A DNA stretch of 64,000 bases from Moniliella sp. 'wahieum' (GCA_003971905.1 RSEE01000007.1:744001-808000); one strand, 5' to 3'; shown: positions 35,405 to 47,028, counted from the first letter of the stretch. Made by a program: numbers and translations. The notes: generated by a model from the sequence alone, not told the origin.

Positions 35405-35686
35405 CTAATGTCTTGATTGCAAGGTCCAGCCTTGGGTGAATGCAGGAAGTTGAGATGATGTGGATCGAGAGTGGAAGGGGGGGCGCGAGGGGGCTTGTTC
35501 AGCAATGCTTCGTCTGCTTGACAAGGCCGAGGAGAGGTCTTCAAGATGGCGATGGGGCCAGAGAGGACCGTTATCGGGAGCACCGGGGCGGCAAGCGAGG
35601 AAGAAGCCGCAGTTCTTGCACCGCTCCCAGTAGTAACTCACATTGTACTTGCAGTTTGGGCACCGGAGCTGAACGCCGCCAGACAT
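35405..35686 (-). CDS. Small zinc-ribbon protein, 93 residues
   Basis: I do not recognise the family. The ATG at 35686 gives MSGGVQLRCPNCKYNVSYYW; Cys at residues 9, 12, 23 and 26 form C-x2-C-x10-C-x2-C, a likely zinc ribbon, with aromatic residues between the pairs. The rest is Ser/Pro/Arg-rich and probably disordered. The single uninterrupted frame and clean Cys spacing support a real gene. The protein coded at 45498 has the same Cys spacing and a similar following segment. Function unknown; such ribbons bind nucleic acid or act as structural knobs. Confidence 0.65.
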   Translation of the reverse strand: MSGGVQLRCPNCKYNVSYYWERCKNCGFFLACRPGAPDNGPLWPHRHLEDLSSALSSRRSIAEQAPSRPPFHSRSTSSQLPAFTQGWTLQSRH

Positions 35687-36997
35687 GGTTGAGCTGCAGT
35701 AGGAGAGGCGGGCTGGGTCGGGGGGTTGGGTGGGTTGGTTGGGTTGAGTTGGGGTGGGGGGCAGAAGGCACGCGTGCGTCGAAGTGGGGAGCGAAGGAGA
35801 CAGCCAGGGGTGGAGGCGGTAGGTAAGGCCTCAACAAAGGAGGCGGATCGGCCAGGGACAGAAAAAGAGAAGCGAGACGGAGGGGGCGCTGGGCAGCGCC
35901 TTTAACCAGCGGGCAGTCGGGCAAGTCCGGGGGAGAGAGGGGGGACTGTGCACAGCACTGTACCTGACACTGGCGCCGTGCTGCGATGGTGCCAGGCTGA
36001 GCGCTCGGTGCGCTGCCTCAGCGAGGCTCAGCGCCCGGCCCTCAGCGGCGCAACGCGTCGCACGCACGGCGTACTGGCGCCGACAACCGTCGAGTATGGC
36101 TACCCCAGGGCGCAGGCTCAGCGCGCAGCCGCCCACGCCGCTCTCGGCTGTGGGGGTGTGGGGCTGTGGAGTGCGGGGATGCCAAGCGAAAAAGAGGAAA
36201 GAGGGGGCAGCGCAGGCGAGCTGCCGCAGTGCAGCAGCTCGCGCCGTTTTCGTTTCCGGCACCACAAATCCACACGGCGTGTATTGTCCTAGGAGCAGAG
36301 GGTACGTGGCAGTCCCACGAGGGACGGGGTGCTGGGTGCGATTGGGAAGGTGCTATCCCCCCACACCGCCTCCCTGCCCCGCGGCCCGTCGCGCCGCAGC
36401 TCCCGATTAATCCCACGGTTGAGCGTTGGCTCATAATTGTTGCCCCAGACGAGAGGTGCGCCCACCGTGCCATTGTACTGCTTCGCCCATCGTTCGCCAG
36501 CTACGCGTCCAACGCTGCTCAAGCTTTAGTACCTTGAAAAGGCTTCCAGGTGACGGGGGTGAATCATCCGCCACCGTGTCGCTCTGCGCAGAGAAGCATC
36601 ACGCATCGGCATCCATTGTCAATTGTGCTTGTCTCCGGCTGCGGCTGCGGAAAACAAGGGCCAACAGACGGTGGAAATGAGGCGGTGGAGATGAGACGTT
36701 GGGGGACGCTGAGGCTGAGCGCTGAACGAACGTTGCAACGTCCAACGCCGCGCTAGCGTTGGATGGCGGGGGGCGCGAGTGTGGAGAGTCTCTCCGTCGC
36801 GGGTTGTGGGGCGGAAAGGGGCGGAGATGGAATGATGGGTGATAATCGATAATGTTAGCAAGAGGGGAGGGGCGGGGTAAGCACCGGTGAGTGTGGCATC
36901 GTGGTAGTAGCACCTAGTAGGCTCTCGGACTACGTAGCAGTCTCGGGAGCTAAACAAGTGGAACATGGTCCTCCAGGAGAACCTAATAGCGGCCCTG

Positions 36998-37011
36998 TCA
37001 CCAGTCACTAG
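36998..37011. repeat. Heptad array TCACCAG-TCACTAG
   Basis: Two adjoining 7-mers that begin with TCA; the second ends in the palindrome CTAG. Followed by TG and TCACTCAC. Confidence 0.7.
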
Positions 37012-37821
37012 TGTCACTCACTCTCGAGCTGATGGTACGCAACTCCGAGCCGGCGCTGCTGCGGACTGCGACTCCAAAAGAAGCTGCACTGCCACTTTTT
37101 CTTGTCCATGCCCATCTCCATTCCTCGCCGGGCCCATCGGACATCCATCGAGAGACGCGATGAAACATCTCGCAGCTTCAGCACTCTGCTTTTGCGTCAT
37201 CTATCACATACGTCATGCAGAGTGCCGCGAGCGCGCGAGCATCACGCAGGGGTATTATTTTACACGCCACCATATAGGAACACCACTGGAACACCCCAAT
37301 TTCCCCAGGCTGTTCGCTGCCTGAACACACCGCCTGGCAAGTAAGTCTGACACGCACTGTTGAGAGATGGCATGACATGCACGATCCAGTCCTTATTTGG
37401 GGCGGAGGAGGCTCCGAGGCTCTCCCGGAGGGCTGGGGAGAGGTCCGGTGGTGTCATTTGCGTAGCATATTATCCTCTCTTCTCTCACCAGGGGGGGTGT
37501 CTGCTTACTTTCAGTTTCCTTCAGCGGTCGTCCCATTCAAAAGTGCAGGTCCCTACCGTGGTATATAGCCTGTGGGAGAACTGCGCTACTGTTGGTACAC
37601 ACACCACTCGGCACGTGGCGCGCGCGGATGGCGGGGGCTCCCACATTTTAGGTGGGCTTCAGCGCCAAGCACACAGAAAAGGGTGTTGGAGCAGTAGGTA
37701 TTGCCCCATCTTTGGAAAACGTGACGGATGACAAGTGGCAAGGGGGAGGCTATATACGCTCTAAGTATGATGTGAAGCTTCAACTTGAAGGCTAAGCCTT
37801 ATAGCGCTAAGCATTGCCGTA

Positions 37822-37852
37822 GTAGACTAGGGCCTAGCCCCACCTAGTCTAC
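37822..37852. repeat. Perfect 10-bp stem hairpin
   Basis: GTAGACTAGG (37822-37831) and CCTAGTCTAC (37843-37852) are exact reverse complements around an 11-nt loop. No T-run or Rho-type context; role unknown. Confidence 0.75.
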
Positions 37853-40091
37853 GTATGGCCCAACTGCCAAGACGAGAACTTTTGCGTCTCAACCAGCGCC
37901 GGCCCATCAGCGCTGAGGCTCAGCACACAAATTGCGGAACATGATGGTCCAGACGCAATGGGGTAGTCTTTTGCGCCCCCAGCACATGGTCTCTTCCTCC
38001 TTCTTCAGTGTACATATTTTGTACATGATGCTTGATGGAAGCAATAGATATGTTTTCCCTCCGTTCTTCTGTTGTTTTCCTCTTGTTGTTCGGCCCCACC
38101 GTGCATTTCCGAATCGCTTGTTGTTTTTTGTAGTTGGCCTCAGAGCACATGTGTGCAGTGGGTTAATTGTATGGTAGAGAGTCCGTGCGGGCGTTTTCCT
38201 GTTGAATTCATTCGAAGCAGGAGATGGGAAAAGAGATGTGAACAAAAAGTAAATGCACACCACTGACAGTGACCTGGCCCGTAGCTGAGAGACTCTCGGC
38301 CCAGGTCCCACAGGTCCAAGCGTACATGTTCGTGGATTTAGACGCGAAAAGGAGGAATACAGCCATGGATGTTCACAGGGTTGTATGAGGGCAACAGCCA
38401 TTGACGTAGTCACAGCCCCTGTACAGCATTCTTTCGATGTTACATGTTATAGGAACAGGAGGGGTGCGCACTACGAGTGATGCAACGCATATACGGAAGC
38501 CAATCATGTGGTGCACATTCGCTGTTGCACACTAAGGGTTGTATTGGTTTCTTCTTATAAGTATACCTAAGAGCCTGTGTCTCTCCCCTGGTGCCTTTCG
38601 TCCTTGGTCCTCACTTCTTCCCCTTGACTCATTTCCACTTTACACTGTAGACCTGTTCTCTTTCACCTTCTCTTCTCATGAATAAAACCTGCCTGTGTCT
38701 TATACATCCCAAATGGTGATGGCCAACAAGCCGACTAGCACTTCTTTCCCCTCTTTCCCCTCTTGAGGCACTCCACTGTAGAAGAACCTCCCTTTCAATT
38801 AACAGTTACCCGCTTTCACGTCCGGCGCCTGGGCCTATACGAATAACATGTGTGTACACAAAACCTCTTCCTTCTCGGACGCTGCCTGGCTCTGCCCGAC
38901 GATACAGCAAAGCACTATTTGTGCATGTCCCCCCCCCCCTAAACGTCCATTGCAGAGGTCATCTCATGGAGACACTCCGCCCTGGAACTCATGGCCAGAC
39001 GCAACGTTCGAGAGACCGTGGAAAAGTCCGGTTGTGCTGATCGGCGTCATCGCGTTTTCTCTATATCTTCAAACTTCATTCTTGATAGGCGCGAACGTTT
39101 TAGTTGGAGAACTGAAAGCTGGCTCTGTAATGCATCGTGCATGATCCTACCCAACAGTTCAATCACCCCACGCATGCCTCTTCCGTTGTCTCGAACGCTC
39201 CGATTGAAGAGTCCATCTCAGATCTCACACGGCCATTTGTTTGTCTGCCGGTAAGACTGGCTTGCCATGATACAATGCATGGCAAGCCCTCAGGTCCCTC
39301 AGGCCTCACCTCAGCTGAGCCTCAGGTTTCAGGCAGCCCACAGAGTACCTCACCTGGCCCAAACGCCGATCCGGCCAAGACCAGGGGAAAGGGTATTTCG
39401 GCCATAGACGAGATCTCGAATCAAAAAGCACAGCTGCGCTCTTCTCTGAGCGAGCACGTGGTCCTACTCTGATGCTCTCATTAGGGGGAGTAAAGAAAAA
39501 AGCCGTAGGCCTTGTCTCTTCCTTTACGTGAACGATTTTTCTGATCGCGGACCAAATACGAAGGCTACCGTCTGTATGGCGAAGATATCGAGATATCAGG
39601 ATAGGGGGGTCGCGCCGCGCAACGAGTAGGATGCATTTGATGGCGGCCGCGACCGCAGCCCCGACGGTGGTGGTAATTTCGTACAGTACGCACATAGGGC
39701 AAAGCTGGCATAGCATGATCTCATGATCTCGGTATGGATTCGGTGCGCGACGTGTGTATACGTACCCTGAAAAAAATAGGAGACACGCCACGCACAGCCG
39801 CGGGTGTACCTCGTATAAAAGCAAACAATCCGTCCCGCGTGCGCGATCGCAGGGCAGGGACTACATAGGGTGCATCCGCCAATGCGCCCGTGTCTTGCCG
39901 CGCTGGGCTCCTGTCTCGCTCTGCAAAGAGAGATGCCATAGTGAAACAGGCTGTTTTCTTCAAGTTCCTAGCTTCCTATACCCCACACGCCGTGAATCTT
40001 ATTATTGTGGATAGCTTATTATCCGACGGGTATATTATCGGATCTTGGGGATCCCCGCCTGTCCTCACTCTTTGGCGTCTCTGAGCACGAA

Positions 40092-40113
40092 TGAGATCTG
40101 AGATCTGAGAGAG
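40092..40113. repeat. Heptad array (TGAGATC)2 + TGAGAGAG
   Basis: Two exact tandem TGAGATC units (TGA + palindrome GATC) followed by a decayed third. Confidence 0.85.
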
Positions 40114-41535
40114 TTCCGTTGGCGGCGGGGGTTCTAGATTCTGAATTCTCGATCGTTACCCTCTCCATCTTACGATCGCGGGCGCGGCCGGATGTTTCGT
40201 ATGTTGGCCGTCGGCCATGCGCACAGTTGGCTACGCATTACGCTCCTTTCTCGGATGGGCAGCAGATCCTCCTGGACGCGACCTGGAGATGGATTGTTGT
40301 ACGTAACCGTTTTTTTGTGTACATTTTGCCCACAACACGCCATCTCGACTTGGCACACGGCCCAATACCTCTCATCTAGAGGCCTTACTCACGGAACATG
40401 TGACAGGGCAGTAGATTGTATACCCGGCTATGTGTCAGTGTATTAACTCCTGTGCAGTTCGGCATGCCTTTCTCTCCTGTCTCCCTTTTCTCTCTTGAGT
40501 CCCGCTGCCCCTATCCCCCCTTATCAAGGTGTTCGAATACCCTGTCCCGTAGTTCCCAGGGCTTATTTGGGGCTCATGGTCACAGGAGGCCACGTGCTAT
40601 ACGGCCCCTCTTGCTGCACCTCGCTCACAGAGAGCTTTGTTGTATGGAGAACTGTGTGGAGGGAAGTCGTATTAGGGATGAGCTTATTCAAAGATGATTG
40701 TATACCTTTCTTCGCTACTCACCCTCTCGGCCTTATGCGAACGCCCTGGCTCCTCACCTCTCTAAGCATTACTTACAGGAGACGCATTTCGTGAATCGTT
40801 TTACTAGCCAGCAAAACACGGCGTTTGGTTATATCCTTCCCGCACCCCTCCCAAAAAGCATCTAATAGCATATCACCGTCTTCACTATGAGTGAGAGCAT
40901 GCTACCACCACAGGATCGCGACGCGACATGAAACATCATGATCTGTGAAAGAAAAACGAAAGTCACTGGGAGGACGGACAACGCACGCGGGGGGAGGGAG
41001 TGACACCCACCGCATACTGGGCGTCCATTGAGGAATGAAGAAGGAGAGTTGAGCCCAGCGCTCACAATATAGGAGGTGATACGCGTCCCTGCTGACCTGT
41101 TTGCGTTTCTATCAGTGAAAGAACGCGGGGTAGGTGAACGTTGCTGCACTACAGAAATTGTGGTCTGAGCAAGGACGGTTCAACTTCGATCGATATGAGT
41201 ATAGGGTGTATATAATTTCTTCTGAAGTTCTGTCCCGGCAAGGGCATCAGAGATACTTCCCACATGTCACAAAAGGTGGGCGGACTGGTTTAACGGGAAA
41301 GAAAGCAGGACGCCCTCCCGAGGCCGGAGAATGATTGGAACTCTTTTGATGAGAAAGGGGCTAGGCTAGGGGGGTATGGAGATGTGCATGGAACCTCATC
41401 ATCCGGAGCAAAGAAATTCACAGCCGGCGGATCCTTCCAGAGCCAGTGTGCGGTCGCGCTCACTATTTACACAGAGACGGCAAAAGACCATATGGGATGG
41501 GAAAATGAGACCGAAGACCTAAGCCTGATGAGGTT

Positions 41536-41569
41536 TGAGATCTGTGGTCTGAGGTCTGAGTCTGATGCC
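41536..41569. repeat. Degenerate heptad array, TGA + GATC-like
   Basis: Units in register: TGAGATC, TGTGGTC, TGAGGTC, TGAGTC, TGATGCC. The constant part is TGA (or TGT); the tetramer drifts. Confidence 0.75.
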
Positions 41570-41951
41570 GGCCTGGGATCTTGAATGATTAATGAGTTAA
41601 TGAGGGAAGAGCGCCCACGAGCACGTTAAACACGCACAGTTTTTCTGCACGGTAATTTTTTATAGTCAACAAGACAGAGTGTGGATCCGGCGAGCTCCTG
41701 GTTGTTGGAGCGTGTACGGGGCAGTAGGAGAACGACGCTGCTGGCGAGAGAGCACAGCTTGACGGCCCCGCTCCGCGGCGGCACCGCTTTCCTGCTTCGG
41801 CGGCAGGTCCTCTATAGTCACTATTTAGTCAACGCCATAGTCACTGTAATCGCTCTCTTCAGTCCTACTAGCACATAAACGCAACAGAAGAGTCTACCGA
41901 AACAACGGGGTTCCACTTGGTCCCACGTGGGTGTCCCCACACTGCGTCAAC

Positions 41952-41987
41952 TCAACGTTCAACGTTCAGCATTGAACACGTAACACG
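41952..41987. repeat. Heptad array (TCAACGT)2-TCAGCAT-TGAACACG-TAACACG
   Basis: Two exact TCAACGT units (TCA + palindrome ACGT) continue into diverged units that switch to the TGA form. Confidence 0.8.
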
Positions 41988-42469
41988 TCGCGGGTTCCAC
42001 AACGCGGGCATGTGCCTTCCAGCACAGATGCCCGAGCTGTGGTGTTGAGATCCGGTGGACCTTTGCTCTGCCGTGATGCATGATGGAAGTACTCTACGGC
42101 GCAACGTCCCACAAGAAGATCTGTCGGTGGAAGAATGGCAGTGTTTGGAAGAATCGCACTATTATACGAGCGCCTTCTATTAATGACCAGCTTTCTTCAA
42201 AAGCTCTCAGATCTCTCATAGGCTCTCACGCGTCTTACGGCCCCCGTTTTGTCAACATGACTAGATGACTTGTTCTCGGGACAGTCTATAAGCCGGTTGT
42301 GGGGCGCGTGTGCCCACCACCAGAGAGACTGACTATATTTGCTACCTGTTACTCGTACAGGGAGCATCAGGCTCCAGGCCTCAGGCCCCAGGGAAGACCA
42401 TACACGCCCAAACGCACACAAAAGACGGACCAATGACTCATTACTCACATGGAACGAGAGAGAGAGACT

Positions 42470-42543
42470 GGGAGACTCCGATTATACTCACGCGGAAGAC
42501 GTCGGTGGGAGGCTCCGATACTCTCAACGCGGAAGACGTCGGC
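42470..42543. repeat. 37-bp tandem duplication, two diverged copies
   Basis: 42470-42506 and 42507-42543 align end to end: both start GGGAG, carry CTCCGAT, and end GCGGAAGACGTCGG. Differences are a handful of substitutions in the middle. Confidence 0.85.
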
Positions 42544-44020
42544 GGAGCGGGGGGGGGGGGAAGGTGGCCATTCGGAGCCCTTCGGCCGCGCCGGTACGAC
42601 TCAGAATTAACGCGACGCGTACGAAGCTTTTATTAATGGTGGACCCGGGTCGCCTCTCCTCTATCCGTTGGCAGTCTCACAGCGAAGTCAATACAAAGCC
42701 CAAACTACATTAATGACTAGGTGGGCAAAGGCTGCTGGCTCAACGCCTCAACGTTGTTCAACGCTTCTCCTGAGAGGCTGAGGCACACGCACCGCAGTCA
42801 TCGATCCCAAAGTGCTACGGCGCGCACATTTGAGGCGTTGAGATCTGAAGCGAGCCAGCACGGAGAGGGGAGACGTTTCTCTCTGTTTCTCCACTCCCCC
42901 CCACCTCCCACACCCCACAGCATATGTGCGTCCATGCGCATGTGTGCTTGCTCAGAACTTAGAATAGATCTCTCTTTTGGGGAGATTCTCACACCAAAAG
43001 AGCACTCCACCTCACTAGCAGCTTCACTCTGTGGCGTAGTGGATTGAGCATTGATGGCCTGGATTCTGCGATGGCGAGACGACGTCGTTTTTGTTGGGAC
43101 CTGTGGTCCCGTACTTAGGCCAAGGTGCCTCATCACCCTTCACCCCTGATTTGTCCTCCCAAGCCTCCACATGTATACTCAGGCTTGTTTGAACCCCTGT
43201 CTCTAGGTGTGGCACAAGGCTTAGACCTCAACCATCACCATCGCGATTGCATTGCTCTACATCTCCAGAGGTTCTTCACCCAATCCCTTGGGTTCCTCCG
43301 GTCTTACAGTTTTTTTGCATTCTTCCTTACAATACCTGGAAGAGTTTTCCCGGCTTCGCCGCTCCGACCTCAGTGTCTGGGTGGGCTCCACACTTGAGCC
43401 AACCTGGAAGTGTGGATCGGGGCATGGCCATCTGGCCGCGGGGTACCGCGTTCGAATATAGGTCCTCTCTTCGTGCAGGCGCATACATAGAATACGACAG
43501 ACATGTGGCGGCCGGTGGGGCATTGCAGCGGCCGGGGTATATATTTGTGCTAGTATATACACCCTGCCCCACCCCATGGAGAGCGCCATCACTAGCACGA
43601 TAGTATAGCCGTGACGCCGGTGGTGACGCGATGTGGGGTGTGGATGCGCGGAGCCTCGACAGAGAGGAGGGGCTCAGGGTTGGAGAGCACTCACTGAGTA
43701 CTGAGCTGGGGAAACGAGCAGGACCACATCCCCGCCATGTGTCCAATCCCTACTCTTCCACTTTCATCATAGTGGTGAGCACCACTTTGGGGAGCATACG
43801 ACTTGGGCAGGAGCCCCTGATTCTCGCTCTGGTTCTTCATTGCGTGTGTACGGAGGTCCCCCTCGCAGGTCGCCTGCTCTCGTCTCTGCCCTTGGGCGTC
43901 CCCCACTTTTTGATGTGGAGTGGGGTTCTCGTTGCGGCGCCAAGCTGGGGCGCAATGCTGTGGCAAACGAGAGCGCATCCGCACAGGGGGGCAGGCAGTA
44001 GGAGGTGGAGTAGGTCGTAG

Positions 44021-44047
44021 TCACTAGTCACTAGTCACTATCACTAG
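44021..44047. repeat. Heptad array TCACTAG x3-4
   Basis: TCACTAG, TCACTAG, TCACTA, TCACTAG (TCA + palindrome CTAG), followed by GCACTG. A further TCACTAG and an AGCT-TGA-AGCT block lie within the next 45 bp. Confidence 0.85.
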
Positions 44048-44554
44048 GCACTGTCGTCACTCGAGTAGTCACTAGAAGCTTGAAGCTGCGGCGCAGCGCT
44101 GCGTGCTGAGGCTCCGCCCCGCCGCCACGCGCCGAGCGAATGGCCGTCGACTGGCGCTGTGCCAGCGGCCCTAACCCTGCGCACACCCAAGGCTTGCCTT
44201 GGCATTCCGGCCTAGGCTGTGTTTGTTAGGGCAATGTGCAATGTTCAACGTTCCCTCCGCCGTGCTCACAGCGATCGGAGGAATGGATCGAGATGCATCC
44301 GATCCGGAGTAGGTAAGCGCGCTGATGCATGCACGCCTTCCTTCGCCCCTGCTTGCCTGCTTGACATGGCACGGGCGATGGATGTCGTGCGTTCACCGAT
44401 GGCTGGGATGGTCGATGGCTACGACTCGATGGGTGGATGGCTCGGATGACGCGATGATCGATGACGCTGGCCCAGCCCAGGGCGTTGGCCTGGGGTGGCC
44501 CGTGGACGGCCGAGCTGCTCGATGGTGCGAGAGCGGCTGTGAAGCTCAGCAGAG

Positions 44555-44587
44555 TGAGTACTAGTGAGTACTCAGACTGAGTACTGA
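44555..44587. repeat. Heptad cluster TGAGTAC x3
   Basis: TGAGTAC at 44555, 44565 and 44578 (TGA + palindrome GTAC), the last followed directly by TGA. Confidence 0.8.
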
Positions 44588-44851
44588 CGACTGCGATGCA
44601 CGCCCCCAGAGTCGATGGCTGATCGATGACGCTGGCCCAGCACGGGCGCTTGGCATGGGATGCTGCCGGGCGGCGCCCTATGGCCCCATGCGACGAGGCG
44701 CATCGCGATGGCCCAGCCGCAGGCAGTGCGTGCTGGTGCCTGCGCCGGTGCGCCCCCACCGCTGCACCACGCCGCACCACCCGCACCACGCCCCCCCAGC
44801 ATGCCCTGCCATGTCAGACGGGTGGCCTCCCCAGGCAGCGCGCAGGATGCA

Positions 44852-44878
44852 TGACGCATGACGCGTGAGTGTGAGCTG
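44852..44878. repeat. Heptad array TGACGCA-TGACGCG-TGAGTG-TGAGCTG
   Basis: Four consecutive units anchored on TGA with changing tails; the second has the palindromic tetramer CGCG. Confidence 0.8.
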
Positions 44879-45210
44879 GGGCACGATTCCGCTGCGCACT
44901 GGGCACTGCCCCTGCGCATCCGCGGCATGCTAATCACCCATCCGCATGCGCCTGCGCAGGCGCTGCCCCAGCGACCGCCTGTGCTGCGGTGCCCGGGGCC
45001 CCCCTGGCGGCGCCTCGCTCTAATGCAGAATGGGGGGCCCGGCATGCGCGGCGCCCGGGCAGTGTCCGCGCCGGCAACGTGGCCGGCGGTGGGCACTGGC
45101 GTGCTGCCTGCGTGCCTGGGCCGGCCGTCTTGGCTGCCAGCATCGCCCCAATCGCCCGCTGCCACCGTGCCGAATCGGGGCCCTGCGCCTGCCCCGGCCA
45201 ACGCCCGCCC

Positions 45211-45225
45211 GGGGATATAATAGCC
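45211..45225 (+). promoter_or_regulatory. TATA-like element of the small zinc-ribbon gene
   Basis: GATATAATAG sits in otherwise very GC-rich DNA about 200 bp before a spliced leader and 280 bp before the ATG at 45498. Confidence 0.5.
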
Positions 45226-45497
45226 ACCCCCACCTGGGTTCCCCGCCCGTGCTGCGCCCCCCCACCACCCTCCGCTTCTGCGCCTGCTCGCTCCTACGCC
45301 CACGCCCCCGCTTGCTCCCTGACGCTGCTGCTTCCTCTACAGCACGTCTTGCTCTTGCCCACCCCGCTCTTCTCCCACCCACCTCGTTCCACTTTCCGCC
45401 GCCTCCTCTCCGTAAGTTGGTGCTTCCCGCACGCGTCTGCCTCCTCCCCGCCACGCTCAGCTAACCCTCCTCTGCCCTTGCTCCGCTGCAGACAACC

Positions 45498-45755
45498 ATG
45501 ACGACGTACGCTGTCTGCGCCGAGTGCGGACATGTGACGCGCACCGGGACAGGAATCTGTGTCTTTTGCGACGCGGATCTGGTCAATGCGCGTCCGGTCA
45601 GCCGCGCGCCTGCGCTGCCGAAACAAACCGTGCACGACTGCACCAGCGCCCAAGTGCAACGTCAAGGCACACGGGGCCCGTTTGCGATCCTGCCGATGCA
45701 CGGTGCAGGACGATGCGGAGCTAGCGCCTCGTCGCTTGTTGCGCTCTGTCTGTGA
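45498..45755 (+). CDS. Small zinc-ribbon protein with 5'UTR intron
   Basis: Unrecognised family. The gene structure is convincing: a TATA-like box at 45216, a pyrimidine-rich leader, an intron in the 5'UTR (45412-45491; GTAAGT donor, CTGCAG acceptor) and an ATG six bases into the next exon. The 85-residue frame begins MTTYAVCAECGHVTRTGTGI; Cys 7, 10, 21 and 24 form C-x2-C-x10-C-x2-C, the same spacing as the protein at 35405. Past about residue 48 an adjacent frame is equally plausible (it has further Cys residues and ends in APRRLLRSV), so the C-terminus may be affected by a missing base. It is the only gene I can support between 35.7 kb and the retroelement. Confidence 0.6.
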   Translation: MTTYAVCAECGHVTRTGTGICVFCDADLVNARPVSRAPALPKQTVHDCTSAQVQRQGTRGPFAILPMHGAGRCGASASSLVALCL

Positions 45756-46350
45756 GCCTCGTTTCCTCGCTCCCCCACTGTTTTTATCCATGACCGTATG
45801 GGTCTCTGCGTGCCTCGCGCGCACGCACGCCCTTCACCCGCCCCCCCCGGTCTGCATTTTCTCTCGCCGCATCCCCATGTCTCTGCTTCATACGTCTCGC
45901 ATCGCCCCCCCCTCTCCACCCATCGTTTCCCGCACTCCTCGCTTTGTCTTCCCCTCGCTGGATTGGATCGTTCCGTGTCGGGCGCTGTGCCTCGGCTCCC
46001 AGATCTCAAGCATGAGCCCATGACCTGAGCTGGCCCCCTCGCACCCCGGCCTTGGATCTGTCACGTTTCTCTGTGCGGTTCACCGGGCGGGCTTTGGACG
46101 GCTCGCTTGGTCCCGTCTGCGCACGAGCCACGGCTTGTGGGTGCCTGGCTCGTCGCACCTCCCTCTCCGCTCGTCCCGCTGTATTTTCTCAGCATATACC
46201 TCTCGTTGCTGGTCTGGAGCGCTGGCGCTCAGACGGTTCTTATTTGTTTGTTTGAATGTACCGTACCATCTTTTCTCTGGAACTTGGCTGGGGGTTGGTC
46301 TGTGCATGGTATATTGGTCTGGTTCAGCACTGCAAGGTGGTCGAATCGCG

Positions 46351-46367
46351 TGAAGCTTGAAGCTTGA
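46351..46367. repeat. Heptad array (TGAAGCT)2-TGA
   Basis: Two exact units of TGA + palindrome AGCT, closed by a third TGA. A similar TGAAGCT-TGAAGAT lies at 61827. Confidence 0.85.
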
Positions 46368-46652
46368 CAGGTCTCCCAGCTGCTCCGGGGACTGGTAAGC
46401 GCCCAAACGCTGCTGCCCAGCCACGCCTCAAGGAGCACTATGGGCACGCTGTCCTGACGTACTGAAGGGCAACGTTCCCATTGCCAGCGCTGGGCGCTCG
46501 GGGAACTTTTGGGCTGCGGACGCTAGAGGGCGGGACTACCAGTTACTAAAAACTAGTTGCTACTGGCGGGAGGCGGATGCGAACCGCGCAGCGTCGAACG
46601 GGATGGTGTCCTGCATGGCAATGTCAAGGGTCACTCACGAGTCAGGCACTAG

Positions 46653-46666
46653 TCACTGGTCACTAG
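46653..46666. repeat. Heptad array TCACTGG-TCACTAG
   Basis: In-register units following TCACTCACGAG and TCAGGCACTAG. Confidence 0.75.
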
Positions 46667-46818
46667 CTCACTCTCCATCGTCTCGCGCATCCGGCCCCAG
46701 GCCCAGGGCCCCAGCTCAGCACAGCGCTGAAGCTGAACTCAGCATTGCTTAACGTCTTAACGTTTAACTTGGTTGCCGAGAGTGGCGCTTAGCTTAGCGC
46801 GCTAAGCTTAGCTTTCAG

Positions 46819-47028
46819 TGTGACCACCAGTGGTCTAGAGCCCATCGGCCTTCAGTGACACGTGGCCCGATCCACACAGTGCACCGGGGCAGTGAGTTCC
46901 GACCCTTCCACGGGTTTCCACTGGCCTCCAGGCCAGGAGCCTATCAAGGCCCATAGCTCTAGCTCTCCTTAGCTCTTGAATGCCATCTCCATCGACCATC
47001 GCCAGCATCGCTAGCTAGGCCTGTGACA
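46819..47028 (+). repeat. 5' LTR of the copia element
   Basis: 210 bp, starts TGTGACCACC and ends CTGTGACA (TG...CA). Practically identical to the 3' LTR. Confidence 0.93.

Larger units (their letters stand above)
35687..45210. other. Gene-poor region, about 9.5 kb
   Basis: I find no ORF with a recognisable domain, no tRNA and no clear transposon. The stretch from about 37.7 to 42.0 kb looks visibly less GC-rich than the flanks. It holds many heptad arrays (for example 37.0, 40.1, 41.5, 41.95 and 44.0 kb), a 37-bp tandem duplication (42470), a 10-bp-stem hairpin (37822) and a 14-bp block shared with 7621. Possible roles (heterochromatin, decayed elements, centromere-like DNA) cannot be told apart from sequence alone. 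Confidence 0.6.
45756..46813. other. Intergenic, rich in short palindromic motifs
   Basis: About 1 kb between the zinc-ribbon gene and the retroelement. Besides the arrays listed, 46730-46812 is packed with AGCGCT, TTAACGT, TTAGCTTAGC and AAGCTT motifs. No gene is seen. Confidence 0.55.

Noticed and set aside
42310-42636. 108-codon ORF spanning the 37-bp duplication
   Set aside because: It owes its length to the repeat; there is no motif, no homologous segment and no promoter signs.
43028-43110. Possible tRNA-derived element: a good A-box (TGGCGTAGTGG) near 43031
   Set aside because: No B-box (GGTTCGANNCC) at the expected distance, no foldable acceptor stem and no Pol III terminator.
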